DNA from: Gonapodya prolifera JEL478 | Taxonomy: Eukaryota > Monoblepharomycota > Monoblepharidomycetes > Monoblepharidales > Gonapodyaceae | Length of the DNA: 64,000 nucleotides | Assembly: GCA_001574975.1 (NCBI GenBank) | Contig: KQ965776.1 | Coordinates: forward strand, 186,001-250,000 | Direction: 5' to 3' | Translations under genes and position numbers: made by a program | The notes under the pieces: generated by a model | Databases searched by the model: none | The model's input: the letters and a program-made list of their open reading frames with translations, nothing else | Told to the model about the DNA's origin: nothing | Shown: piece by piece, positions 12,417 to 25,050 of the stretch | How positions within the stretch are numbered: position 1 is the first letter of the stretch | How the letters are laid out: every line of letters begins with the position of its first letter

Positions 12417-15400
12417 CTACTCCTCTTCGCTGTCTCGGTCCATCTCCACCTCCATCCTGTCCTCATCCCTATCTGGCGTTTTTCGCCCTGCGGCTCTGTG
12501 TGTACCCGCACGATCTTCAACTTCATCATTTTCAACTTCGTACTCGCAGTCTGGACCCGTGTCAACGTCATCCATAACATCGGATTCATCTTCACTGTCG
12601 CTTTCGTCAGCATCTCGGCTCCAGCGTCCGCCTCTTCTCCTTCCATTTGATCTATTTCGACCCGTTGCGCGCATACCGTCGCGTAACGATCTGGAGTGCC
12701 CCTGTCCCTTTATCCGGCTCCGTACGCTTACGGACTGCTGTTGGACCTGTTCCTCGTAGGCGAGAAGCTCGTAGCTCCGCTCAGCAAATTTGTCCCAGCC
12801 ACTGAAATCGAGGTTATGTAAGTTAAACGTTTCTCGGTTGATAAAATTGTTGTGATACAGACCTGAGCTTCACCCTGGTTCCCGCCTTTCTGTCCACAAC
12901 CCATACATCGTCCTGCTCCCTGAATCCTGGGTCCATCCGTCGGACACGGGCATCATATTTCTTCCAGTCGAACAGCAGGTCAAAGAATAGCCCAGCGTGC
13001 CGACACCTCTTAAGATCTGTCAATGTAACATGTGGCCGAGTTGCCGGGACCTGAACGAGATCGAGCAGCGCGCAAACAAAATCATTGAACGACCAGAGCT
13101 CGTTGCAGAAGGTGTTACCGGCAAACATTCTAAATTGGTAATCTATGTCCCGACATCGCGAATCGACAATGCAGGTGTGATTTCTTACCGATCACGTTGC
13201 TCGTCGAAAAAGTACTTGATCTCTTGCAGACTGAGCATTCCGTCGCCATCAGTATCCAAGACGCGAAACCAATATTCTGTTGCTGCTGGGGCGCCCTTGT
13301 CTTCCAGTGACATAAGGAAGCCTGTGGATCCACTGTTAATCAACGAAATCCGCTCCACCGGGTTCTTCTTCTGTTACCCACATACGAAGTCTCTATATTC
13401 AAATCTTGCTTCTTCCCAGCCCCCAATTCCGTCTTCTCCATCCTCTGCACCTGCAGCTGCCTCAGCCATTTCCTCACTGGCCTCCGCTTCCCCCTTCGCC
13501 CAGCCCTTGAACCATCCTTTTCGTTGCAATCTCGTGAGCTCCAGTGGCGTTCCAGCATCCGTCGGAGGATTTGATGGAATTTTGCGACCATATCCTTCTG
13601 CCACGCGGCGCATGACGCGAGATGTAACACGACCGCCGTCGTACCTAGCAAGTTCGCCAGCTGTTAGCACCATATCGTGGTCTGTGTCGAGTGACCAGAA
13701 CAGGCAATATGTCACGTAGAAGTGTTTATACGAGAATGGGTCTCGTGTCTGGTCGGGATTTTGAGGAAATACGGAATAGTTTCTGAATACTGGTCCCAGA
13801 ACTCACCGCATTCACATCTTCCTCATCCTCCAAGTTTTTTAAGATGTCTAAGAATCCTGACCTTCGCCATTCCGCGAGTGTCATTCTGCAACAAGCAAGA
13901 TAACGATGGAAGTTCGCGCTCGGAGAGGGCGATCAACGCACCGATCTCCTCTCCCGCCCTTTCCGTACCACACTCTGCTCACCACGGTGTCAACGTATCG
14001 TGCTTGGAACACCTGCATTCCAGATAAGAATTGAAGACCAGGATGTGCACGTACGACATCTCGGACTGCGGGCTCAATGTGTGTTGGGAGGAGATAGCTA
14101 GGGAAGCAAGGTGTCTTTGTAGGAAGAGGGGGAAGATCCACGGCATTGCTTGGAGGAAGTGCACCAAGGAGAAAGAATGATAGCAAGAGAGGGTCGTGAG
14201 CGAAGCTGAGCGCAATGTGACACAGCCTTCGGATTACAAATGCCGAGGTAAGAAAATAACAAGAAGCGGTCGTCGAAGAACTCTCTCACTTCTGTGCTGC
14301 TTTCTTTCCGGCCCCTTCCTTGCCCTTTTCACCCTCCTCCAGTGAGTTCGCATACCTTCCAGCAGCCCCGCCCAAATATTTGGGCAAACCCAGTGCCTTT
14401 GCGAGCTCCCCAAGTTCTGTCCCATCGATTCGCTTGTCGTTGGACCCATCATCCAATCCATTGGTCACGCCAAACAGCTTGTCCACTCCGGAAAGAAGCG
14501 AGTTTCCTAGTGAGGCTTGTTCTTCTGGACTAAGAGGAGAAACCCCCGGACGGTGGTGGAAACGGGGTATCGCTTTAGTGGTCTGGGCACGAAGGAATGT
14601 GAAATACAGGAATTTGCCTTGAATGCCCTGTTCAACTTACTCCACCCACCGGAACCAAGTCCACACCTGAATCAATCTTGACGGGAGCATCTCCAGCCGT
14701 ACCGTAAGGTGTTGACAGAGTGGGGGCAGTTCTCGGTGGCGAGCATGTGGAAGCAAGGGCAAGTCCTAATCCTGCACCAGCAACATTAACGCCGTCCATA
14801 TCCAGAGATTTTGATGGTTCCCCTCTTTTAGCTTTGTCCTCGAGAGTCGTGACACCATTGCTATCAACTTCGTCACGACTGGATGAGTCCACTACCATTG
14901 CATCTGCTCTTGGAGAAGGTCCTTTGGAACGCGCATTTGTGGTGAGAGTATCTGAGTGCGATGGTGATGTGGAAACGTGGATGGGTTCGTGTGCTTTGAG
15001 ATGCGATGTGGTAGCGGGTGGAGAGTGCCGTGCGCCAGGGGATGAGTATCCGCTCCGGCCTGCCCTGTCACTGACATCAGGTGCTCCCATGTCCACAAAT
15101 CCAGCGTCATGTCCACTGCCGTTGTGCGACATGGAGTCACCGAGAATCCTTCGAGCTATCCTTGGAGATCCTGCCGGAGAAGCCTTCGGGGTGGCAGCTG
15201 GCGAAGCGTTCCGAGATGACGATGCGGAGCCTGCCCTAGAGCGCGAAGGAGAGGCTGAGCTCGGCATTTCTATTTGTGGAGTCGCGAGAAGGAGATAAAG
15301 GGAAGGGGAGGGCATTTTTGCTTCAAGAACAGGAGATCCAACACCAAGGTTTGGCGAGCGAGGTGTGCGAGGTGTGCCTCCAGGCTTCGGGGAGTGTGGT

Positions 15401-15657
15401 GGTGTGGTTACAACTACTGGTTCTGTGGTGGGGTTGCTTGCCATTATTGTGTGCTTCTGACTGGCACGGGGCGATGGCGGCGAGGCACGCGAAAGCGGCG
15501 ACGGAGATTCCGGCGTAGAGGTAGCGGGTGAAGGCGTGCCAGGAGAAGAACTTTGGGCAGGGCATGTTGGAATTAAGCTCATCACCGGAAGTGGTGGTGA
15601 CACAGGATGAGAGGTGGGGGTAGGGAAGGACAGTGGTGGAAACTGTGCGACTTCCAT
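12417..15657 (-). CDS. PP2A B''-type regulatory subunit (EF-hand, PPP2R3 family)
   Basis: This is a calcium-binding regulatory subunit of protein phosphatase 2A. The N-terminal third (15657 to about 14640) is Ser/Pro/Thr-rich and probably disordered. The conserved part begins with 'IPRFHHRPG', then 'RIDGTELGELAKALGLPKYL', 'SYLLPTHIEPAVRDVVRAHP', and 'GLQFLSGMQVFQARYVDTVV', which is the B'' core. EF-hand 1 is 'LDTDHDMVLTAGEL' near 13690. EF-hand 2, 'LDTDGDGMLSLQEIKYFFDE' near 13220-13270, is canonical. Next come 'VTLTDLKRCRHAGLFFDLLF' and a C-terminal tail that is first basic, then Asp/Glu-rich. Seven or more short introns break the gene. A Glu/Ala-rich insert lies between EF-hand 1 and the segment before EF-hand 2. 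It converges with FUN14, with 191 bp between the stops. Confidence 0.9.
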
Positions 15658-16678
15658 GACTATGACGCTAGTTGATACGCAGTTGTAGGACAAAAATAAG
15701 TCAGAGAGCTCGTATCCCGTCGAACTTTATTGCAACGCAGTGAAGTGCGATGAACAAAGCACCGTTCTCCAGTTGAACAGTCCGCTGGCGCAGTTCTGGA
15801 TGGCAGTCGCATTCAGAGCATGTATTGTTTCCAAGATTCTACGCCTGGTTTCTCCATGCGACCCACCGCAAAGGTGCCAAATTCATGCAATCTTGGGATT
15901 TCCCGAAGGAACCGAAGGGAAGACCAGCGCTCACCTGGACCGCACTTCAACGTGTCTTTTTTGTCCTCAGTATGTAGTTACAGTGAACGATTCCGTCGGA
16001 GCGATGGGCGTCTGGCGTTTTGATGGAAGATGGGATGTGAGGAGTGGAACTTAAAAATACCGCTCATCAAAAACACCACTACGGAAAGACAAGTCAGGAC
16101 ATTGACAAACAGTCATAATCGCTAGACCTCCCTCACTATTTCCAGCTGAACTGGAAGTGTTGATTATCGCGAAAATAGTTTTCATACTCTCTGCCATAGA
16201 AAGTGAAAATGTAGGGCAAAAATTTAACATTTTGGTTCCTCTATGTAGTAGCATTCAGTTCGTTGGTGGGGTGTGAGTTTATGACCTCTGTGTTGGGAGC
16301 AATAATAAGTTGGACTAATCTTCTCATTTTTCGAGACCGCTCTTTTCCTCGTGTAGCCTCACCCATCTTGCTGGAAGCACTCCTTGAGAGTGTGATTGGA
16401 GTCTTTGACTAGAGAGAGTGGGGAGGCGCGTTGCTCCTTCGGTGCGAACGGGCACGCGTCGTGGAATCACTTGTCTGGGAGTACCACGCAGCTAAACCGT
16501 CGTATTTCTGGAAGGCTTGCACGAGATTCGGGACCAGGGAGGGCCCATTGGCAGTTTACTCACGAATCTGACGAGGATCGACGCTAAAACTGAGGTCTCC
16601 CGACTTTCGCCGGAACGTGGGACAACCCACCATTTGGGTGAGGAACCACGCCGTCATCGCGAATAACACATAGCTCAG
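15658..16678. other. Long divergent intergenic region between the PP2A B'' gene and SCC2
   Basis: About 1 kb separates two divergent starts. Short open frames occur on the plus strand (15740-16054, 16396-16587), but neither shows a recognisable motif or splice continuation. I find no tRNA, repeat or obvious TATA element. It presumably holds both promoters and 5' UTRs. The gap is several times longer than most others in the window. Confidence 0.5.
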
Positions 16679-19600
16679 ATGCAGCAGCATCGTGGCCATT
16701 GGGGAAATGGATCAGCACAGGGGACTCAGGGGCAGGCAACACCTCTTACTCCCGCTCAACTTCCACAACCAGTCAATCCGCACCAGCAGATTGAATTGGG
16801 ACAGCAACAAATGTGGCATCAACAATTGGTGAACCAGCAAACCTCTACCCTTGTTCTACCTCCTCAACAAGTCCACCACATGGCAGCAATGCCGTTCTCA
16901 GTCTTGCAACAACAACAATTTCCGCAACACCAATACCCTGTGCAATCCCAATATATCCAGCAGGTCCCTCTTTCGGCTCCGTTTGGGTCGAATCACCTCC
17001 TCCAGCAGCACCAACTCATGCCCAATCGGCTTCACATCCAACAAAATATGGGGCTTGTCTCTGCTCCCCCAACCACACAACGCCACGCAACTGCTAATGG
17101 CGCTACGGCAGGTGTAATAGCCGGCTCAGATGGACAACATCATCCGCGACCCATAGCCCCAGCCTCGGCTCCGTCGAAACGATCTTCGACAAAGAACAAA
17201 CCTCCCACACCGACACTTCCGAGCTCCACTTCGTCTGGTATCAAAAATCCCACTCAACATCCAGACGCTCCTCCTCCATCTAATTCCGCACAACCAATCC
17301 TGAAACCCCCGAAAGTCTCACCCAATCCCGGCACAGGGCGAGCCACAGCCGGCCCTGCTCCAGCCATTTCAGGGTCTACCGACGCCAATACGACATTCAC
17401 ATCTACTGGAACGACCGCTCCGGCGACAATTCGCGCGGCGGTCCAGAGCTCCCCATTCGTAGCCGGTACACGAGCCGTTCACCGTGAGTGACGAATGGTC
17501 CAATCCAGCTTCACGCCTGTGACTTAATTTGGGGCCGAACATTGGACAACTTTAACACAGCGTTGCTGCCTCCTCTTCAATCTCTACTACCTCCTGTGGA
17601 TCTTCCTTTCCGGTTCGCGTCGTCTGACCAAATTCGTTTGCGGGAAGCCGAGAGATACCTCGCTGCCTACTCGGCGCCAGAGGATGGACGAGCAAGAGCA
17701 GTGAAGGATGCGGTTGCCATAGTTGATGGGACATGGATGTGAGTGGAAAAGGCAGTGTGGCTCTCTGTTGAATGCCACTATGCCTTTGTTTGTCATTCGT
17801 GTGCTGACCATTGGATATTTCGTAACTCCATATGCTTTGGTCTTGCAGTCGTTTTCAACCTCCCCCATCCTCGAGTAAATCCAGATCTCTCCAAGCGCTG
17901 GATCCCCCTCTTCCGCCGCCGGAAGTGAACCTGTCAGGTCTAGCGGGTGCTATCGCTGGACCCAAAGTCAAAGCGGAACCTGAAGTGGATGTTAAAGTAG
18001 AAGGTACGAATATCCCGGCGCTGACATTGGAGAATATAGTCATGCTCTGTTATGCAGTGAACAGTCTTCCACTCTCTACCGTGCTCCCTCGACTTTCGTC
18101 TCTCCGCACTTCCTTCACTGCATCCCTTCCATCAGCACTCGTTTCTGGTACACTGTTGACACCAGTAGCGTCTCGTCTCTCCTCCGACTCTCAGGCCCCA
18201 TCCCTGTCGAGTAGCCATCGCCACACTCGTCCTCCTTCCCCGACCCCACCCAGCCATCCACCTCGGCCCGCTCAAGCACCTCCGCCACTTTTACCAAAAT
18301 CCTATGTCTCTGCCACTCCAACGATAAGGGTGTCAGGCCCATCCCGTGATCCGTCGACTCCTACAAAGCCGCCTGTAACTGCTTCTGGCGCGAACGGCAC
18401 CATTACCCCTTCCGCTAATCACTCGCACAAGACACCTCCTTCTGCACTCAAACGCATCCGCACGGAAGAGTGGCGTGGTCCTGCCACCAAGCTTGGGGAA
18501 GTGCTATCCTCTCTTATCGACACCGAGTCTGCTTATGATCCTTCTGCACCCGAACCGCCACAAGGATTCCGCGCCTCAGCAATGGGTGGCACGGATGGAA
18601 CTCTATTGCCGAGCCCGAGAAGTCTTCGGAGGCTTTCTGAAAGGATTGAGAAGGTTTTGGCAGCACGTGGTTTCGCAGAATGCCTAAAGAATACACCTGG
18701 AGCTGGAGAAGAAGCATGGTTGAGGGTTGTTGGATGGTGCAGCGGAGTTGTTGAAGAGTGCGGAGTCCTGGATCTGAGAGCATCCAAGAGGAAGGGAGGT
18801 CCAACGGACGACCTGGGAGAAGAAAAAGAGGATGATTATGAAGGAGATGAAGAAGTGGGGGAGAGGTTTCTGGACCAGGTGTCGAAGGAGAGGTGGGGTT
18901 TGGAGGCCTGCGTGGTTGCTTGGGGGATGATGGCTGGCGTTGCTGCGGGTGGCATTGCAGTGGACCAAGCTACAAGAAGGAAGGTGATTGATACAAACTT
19001 TGGGTTGCGACAGTTGATCTGGTGTGATAACGNTGAAAAGCTCCTCCCTGACTCGCTGCTCACTGCGACTCTCTCACTCCTCCAGAACGTACTTTCCTCA
19101 GGTGTGCTGCCAGCCCACCGCCATCTACATTTTGCCACATCAGCCGACACGGATACCCTCGCCCGCCCGTCAAACCAACTTCCCCGGCTACTTGCCACCT
19201 ATCCGAAACTGCGGAGCACCCTTGCAGATGTTTCGTCGCGACTCGCCGACGCACTTGGCCTCGTAGCTCGCTTGGTGCGAACTGGAGAGAGACTTGCCGA
19301 ACATCACGTGGTGGCGTGCTCATCACTTGCCGTTGAAGCTCTGCTTGGTGCCGCTGAGGGACGGACAAGAGAAGGCTGGACAGTTGGCATTGAAGGGGCG
19401 GCATCACCAGCCGCGGATCTTGTCGCGGCAGTCCTCCACAACTATCCAAGTTGTAGGGATGACGTATTAACAGAAGTTGTTGCCAATATGGCCAAGGCAG
19501 CCGAACTCCATGCCAGCGGTGGAGGAAAAAAGGGGGCCAGTGCTCCCAGGGCGTTCGTGATGCCCGATGGTAAATCGATATCAGCATACTCGGCAGCTGC

Positions 19601-22600
19601 CATGTTGTGTGCTCAGTGTGTTGGGGTAGAGATAATGGATGTGGTACGGGAATGGTGCGGCCTCCACGATGATGATTCGGATGTCGCTTTCATCATTGAG
19701 ATTGAGGAACGGTCGGGGAAGACCAAGAAGCAGAAGATTGAAGAGAACGTGGAAGGGGAGGACGAGAAAGGGAAGCTGGAAAAGGTGCGATCCTTGTTTC
19801 GGCGTTCAAAGATCGTGTGCCATATTTGCATTTCCTCGGTTCTTCGACTCTTCAGCTCCTCTCCGCAGTAAACGGGCCACTTGATCGGTCGTTTGCAACT
19901 GCGGCTCACATTATAAGGTACTTGGTTGTCCGGTCTTTACCTAATACAGAGGCACATGCATCCCCGGTCAAGCACAAACGGCGACTCGCCCACGAAGAAG
20001 GCAACGAAGTTGGTTTCAGAAAAGTGTTGGAGGAATTGATTGGGGACGCTCTCAAGTGTCTTGACGCGCCGGAGTGGCCTGCCGCTGAATGGATTGTTGG
20101 TGTTGCAGCGAAAGTAATGGTGAGTGTTTGTTGAGTTGTCCCGCATTTTGTCCATGCTGAAATAATCGACATTGCTATAGCTTCAATATCTTGACGACAA
20201 AAGAACTCCCGCGACTTTGGCGCAACTTTCAGTGGACATACTGGGTTCTATCACTGCGCGATTATACTCTCAGCGGAAAGAGCTGCTAGGAAACACTTGG
20301 GCTGCACAGGTACATGCTGCTCTCGCTGGCGAAGCTTATCCGAAGGGTAAGGAGGACATGCTTAAAGTTTGGGCAGTGGAGCGAAAATTGGATGCGTGGC
20401 TCAAAAAGGGAGAAGAGGAGGGAGCTAATGAGGTGAACGATAACATTTATTGGCGCCTAATTCATGCCACACACCTGCCGCTGACCAATATGTTTTGCTC
20501 TGCATAGTCTGCTCGAGCATTTAATCTCATGCATTGGTTGTCGGGCTTTGCGGGTCTGTTCCGTGACGGAAACCAGGCATCAATCGTCATTGAAAGCGAT
20601 GCTTTGGACACAGCGAAAGAGATTGCCATGGACTGCGCCGAGGCGCTGTCAAGTAGAAGAGGACGGTTAGTATATGTCAGTTTTCCTGCTCCAGACTTTT
20701 TTCTTGACGAATTACCGGTGGTGCCCAATTGTCAGGTCTTACCGAATAGACCTGCAACGAGAGGCGCAGAATTCCCCCCCACTTCAGTCGTTTCTTTCTC
20801 TTCTAAGCAACGAATCCGTACCTGGCACCCCGAGCAAGGTTTTCAACCCGACTGCTGCAGACGAACGCCCTTCTCTGAGCAACTTGATGGCAATACTCTC
20901 CTTTCGTGGATCTTTGCACCGATCCTGGGAGCATCTGCTGGGAAAATTGGTTTCATTGTTAGGAAGTGGGACTGTCCAGCTCCGAACCAAAGCTTTGCGA
21001 TCCTTGTCCGCCATCAGTAATATAGACAGCGCCCTTCTTGCCTCAGACAAAGTGCGGCTTGCTGTTGAGAGTTGCTTCACCGATGGTAGCCCATCAGTTC
21101 GTGATGCTGCAGTGGAACTCATCAGCAAATACACTGTTGGGTCTGGTGATACAGAAGTTACGCGGAACTATTACGAAGCAGTCGCATCACGAATGCTCGA
21201 TACAGGAACGAATGTACGGAAGCGTGTTGTCAAGTTCCTGAAAGATGCGTTTGTGCAGTTTTCGAAAGTTGTTTACGCCCAGGGTGAAGAGATCTCGGAA
21301 GAGGAACAGCAAGATACATTAAAAATGGTGGATGCTTCGTTTAAACTTGTGCGAGCCTCGGTGTTGGACGAAGAGGAAACCGTCAGAGATCTTGCACTCA
21401 AAAATCTCCAGGAATGTTGGTTCAACAAGTTTCAATTTGTTTCATTACCTCTCGCGGATGACAGTGCAGACGCTGAAATCAGTGGGAGAGGTGTTCCGAA
21501 GAAAAAGAAAGGTCGCGTGTCTGAAGCGGACCATGTCGAACACTCCATTGTTGGTGCCTGGAATTATTCTTCGATATCACCTCTTGGTAGGCTGGAAGTT
21601 GGACGTCGCGCCGCTGTAATTCAGCGAACTGCCGCACGTCTTCAAGCAGTCCGCTCGGTGGAGTATTTGGGCGATGTTGTGAAGAGATGCATAAAGGCTG
21701 GCGCTTTAAAGGATAGCGACGACACGGTTGATGTCGGGAGGATATGTCGAGTGCTTGCTGATCACTTGGTCGAGGAAGTAGTGAATGCTGGAAGTGAACG
21801 GGATTCCAAGGTACAGACTCACTCAGAACGATAGTGCTAGTCGTCGATGCTCAACCGCATTCATTATATAGGGCCGAGATTCCGTTCTTGGTTCTTTGCT
21901 CACGCTTCAGCAACTCAGCCGAGCGAAGCCATCGCTCGTGTTGCGACATGTAGTCACACTTGATATCTACCTTGAGATACCCGACGTGAGTGTGACGTTC
22001 GTGCAGGTCGACACGTTTTTGTAAACGTTCATTCCCACGATAGAATGGAGCCCTTAGCAAAGATGAAGGCGACATTATCTGTACCGTCTTGTTAATTTTC
22101 ACGGACATGCTACCTCGAGTTAAGCGTGCTGACCACACGGTCCTTAGCCGAATGGAAGATAAATTGCAAAAGATCATCTCACGGGTGCGAATATCTTTCG
22201 TACTTTCAGCAGCAGTCCCTTGTTTGTGCAAGCTCGTGGAGACACAAACCCGCAACTACGACCGTGTGGCAGAGGTTTTCGGTCGTGTTCTAGAGAGACT
22301 CTCCCAGCTTCGTACTGCAAATGAGAAAGCCCCTCTTTTCAGCGGAAATGCTTCTAACGCGGCCCCGGCGGTGGTGCGATGTCTTGCCATAATCGGTCTT
22401 GTTTTACGCTCCCTCGATTTGGACAAGCATTTACAATCCATTAAAGGTAAAGGCTATTATCTGTGAATGTGAGGTAACAGCTTTAACTGATGATGGTGCC
22501 GTTCAATAGACGAAGATTGCAAGGACCTTCTCGAGGAGCTGGGCGAGGTGAGTTCGGTTATATTCATTGGGTTAATTGAGTGCCGAAGGATCCATCCGAA

Positions 22601-24799
22601 AACGTAGAATAAGTCCTTACGACAAAGGGCTTTCCGCGAATGCATGGGCTTTACCGGATCATCAGTTCCAACGTTCGTCGCCGCTGCTGCAATTGAGGCT
22701 CTCGGTAAGTGCCTTTATTGGGTGGTGAAGTGATGCCACCAAAGACACAAACCCCGTGCTATCACGGCTCGGCGCCATCCATCCGAAATACCATTTGATA
22801 TAGGCAACATCGCCATTGGGCAGCCTTCCTACCTTGTTGATGAGTCTCTCCGAGAATTGATGGGTGGAGTCTTTGCTGGTGATGCGGTAGAACTGAAAGA
22901 GAAGGTACTAGGATGCTTTCGCGATTTTCTTCTCGAAGAGAAAGCAAAAACCTTGGAGGAGGATGTGGAAGATAGTGAGTTATATTGTCTCTGTTCCACC
23001 TTGAATCAAAGCAAACTAAATGCTGCACTGTCTCAGCTAAAAAGGATGATGCTCCTGTGGACCGGGAATTGCTTGCAGGTCGAACAGAGAAGCTTGGTGA
23101 AGCCGGGTAGGTTGTCAGCTGAGAAACTTTGTCGGCTCCTTGCTAATTTTCTTTGATAGCATTGCTCTGTCAACCATGCAACTCTTTCTTTCGGGCATTA
23201 CTGACTCGGCCCTGTCTTCAAATCAGAAAATTCGAGCGATTGCTTTTGACGTTCTCACAGCGATAGAGGAGCAAGGACTTGTTCCACCACCGCAAATACT
23301 TCCTGCGCTTGTTGCTATCGAGACTTGCGATGACTTGAGCCTAGGCCAACGGGCTCAAAAGGTCCACGGACGGCTTTGCGAAAAGTTCCCCTCACTTTTG
23401 AACCAGCTGACCGTATTTACGAAATGCATTGTCTCGGCATACGAGTTCCAATCAAAGTCTGCGCGAGACGGAAAAGTGTTCGGTGGGTATACTTTGGAAC
23501 TTGCCACTTGTGCTGGCCCTCATTGGCTCTGTTAGGTTTTCGGGCACTGGACTCCAGGCTCAGTTCATACTTTCAGCCAATGTTTGAGCTTGTGCGCCCT
23601 CGAAAGAAACCCCGAAACGATTTTCTCTATTCACTCGTCAAGATTGTGGACAATCAGTCCCGAGAAGCCGCGGACCAGGTTGACTTTACACTGGCTCGAT
23701 TCGTCGTGGAGTCACTGGCTACCCTTGAGTACAACACCCAAGAGGAAGTGCTCACGGTCATCCACTACATCAACCAAGCACTTGGAGTGACTGCTGCAGC
23801 TGTTGTTCGTTTCGCTGAGCTGTTAGAAGAAGGCGTCGGTGGTACTACAGAAGACGAGGCTCCACCAAATGTACCAAACTTGCAAGAAAGATTGAAAAAA
23901 GCTATGGGTATGTGTCCGAACTTTTCAGTGCAATTGTTTAGCTTACAAAGACCGAATTCTTTCAGCGGAAACCGCTATCTCGATTGACCTTGCAGCTAAG
24001 ATGTCTATCTGTATGGGTTACCTGCTGGCTCTCCGCAAGAAATACCTGCAAATGACGTATGATCTCAAGGACCAGTAAGTTAATAGAGCTCGCACAAAAA
24101 GAGAGAGAATGTCATAATCATACCGTTCCTTATAGGCGAGTGCTCCACTTTAAACCATCCGATGCTCCTCGAGCAACAGAAAAGATGATAGATAAAGCGG
24201 AAATTGTTTACCCAGTATCTGTCACTTGGGAGGAAGTGGAAATGCGCACTACAGAGGATGGTAAGAGCGTTGAATGGGACTTTGCGAATGACGAAGGGAA
24301 GGCCGAAGTGGTCAAAAACGTGAGTGTTCCAGAGGAAGACTTCCGGATTTTATCAGGGCAACTGACCATCTCTGCACCTTAGTTCCACTCCATGATACTT
24401 GCAGACATTGCCATTCTCGGCGAGGATGACATCGATCCCGTTTCGATCGGAAATCTATTTGGCGATGGCGACGGAGAGGCTGAAACGGCAGTCGAAGGAG
24501 GGGACGGAACAGCGCCTGCAGTTTCCGGGCCCAAAAAACGCGCACCGAAAAAGCGCGCACCTGCGAAACCACGAGCGCCAAAGGGGGCAGGGACGGCGTC
24601 CAAGGGAAGGAAGCAGGCCCCGTCCAAGAAACGTAAACGGAAAGAAGAATCCGAGGATTCGGCGGAGAGCACGCCAGAACGGGACTTTGACGATTCGGAC
24701 GATAATGATGTTGGGGTCGGGCGGAAAGTCACCCGAAAGGGAACTTCGACTTCTGCACGGTACAAGGAAGAGAGCAGTGAGGACGAACTCGTCGCGTAA
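16679..24799 (+). CDS. SCC2: Cohesin-loading HEAT-repeat protein Scc2/Mis4/NIPBL
   Basis: Scc2 with Scc4 loads cohesin onto chromatin. The first exon (from ATG 16679) is Gln/Pro-rich and disordered, as in NIPBL. The middle and C-terminal halves carry the family's HEAT array: 'LRSLSAISNIDSALLASDKV', 'CFTDGSPSVRDAAVELISKY', 'SRMLDTGTNVRKRVVKFLKD', and later 'MSICMGYLLALRKKYLQMTY'. The tail (24400-24799) is Lys/Pro-rich then acidic, ending EESSEDELVA. Intron density rises toward the 3' part: several between 21.8 and 24.4 kb separate small exons, while 17.85-19.87 kb is nearly continuous. One base, 19033, is undetermined (N) and leaves one residue ambiguous. The 3' end converges on the bHLH gene 209 bp away. 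The family call is secure; exact exon ends between 21.8 and 23.1 kb are approximate. Confidence 0.93.
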
Positions 24800-25008
24800 T
24801 ACGTTTCATCTCATTCCCACGACAGTTGTACATACGATACCAAGTAGAATAACATTCCATGACTCTGTTCTTTTGTATACAATTCGATTTGAAATTCTAA
24901 CGGCAAAACGAAAATTCGATCAAGCACTGTACTGTACGTTTTTGTTATTTGAAAAGTCAGCTTCTAAACGTCCGTCTCCCCTCCCCGTCGTCGTCGGGCT
25001 TGTCGAAA
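24800..25008. other. Convergent 3' spacer containing one copy of a 52-bp-offset direct repeat
   Basis: The spacer lies between the SCC2 and bHLH stop codons. It includes a near-perfect direct repeat of about 35 bp: one copy begins near 24963 and the other near 25015 inside the bHLH coding end. The rest is AT-rich, as expected of 3' UTRs. Confidence 0.6.
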
Positions 25009-25050
25009 TCAGCGTCTAAATGTCCGTCTCCCCTCCCCGTCGTCATCGGA
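24963..25050. repeat. Short tandem duplication at the 3' end of the bHLH gene
   Basis: Two copies of about 35 bp start near 24963 and 25015, a 52-bp offset, and differ at only two positions in the part I compared. On the minus strand both copies encode DDDGEGRRTFR, so the duplication repeats the last residues of the bHLH protein just past its stop codon. The close identity suggests a recent slippage or unequal-exchange event. Confidence 0.8.

Noticed and set aside
14720-15298. 192-residue plus-strand ORF opposite the PP2A B'' N-terminus
   Set aside because: Antisense shadow of a Ser/Pro-rich coding stretch; no motif and no start context.
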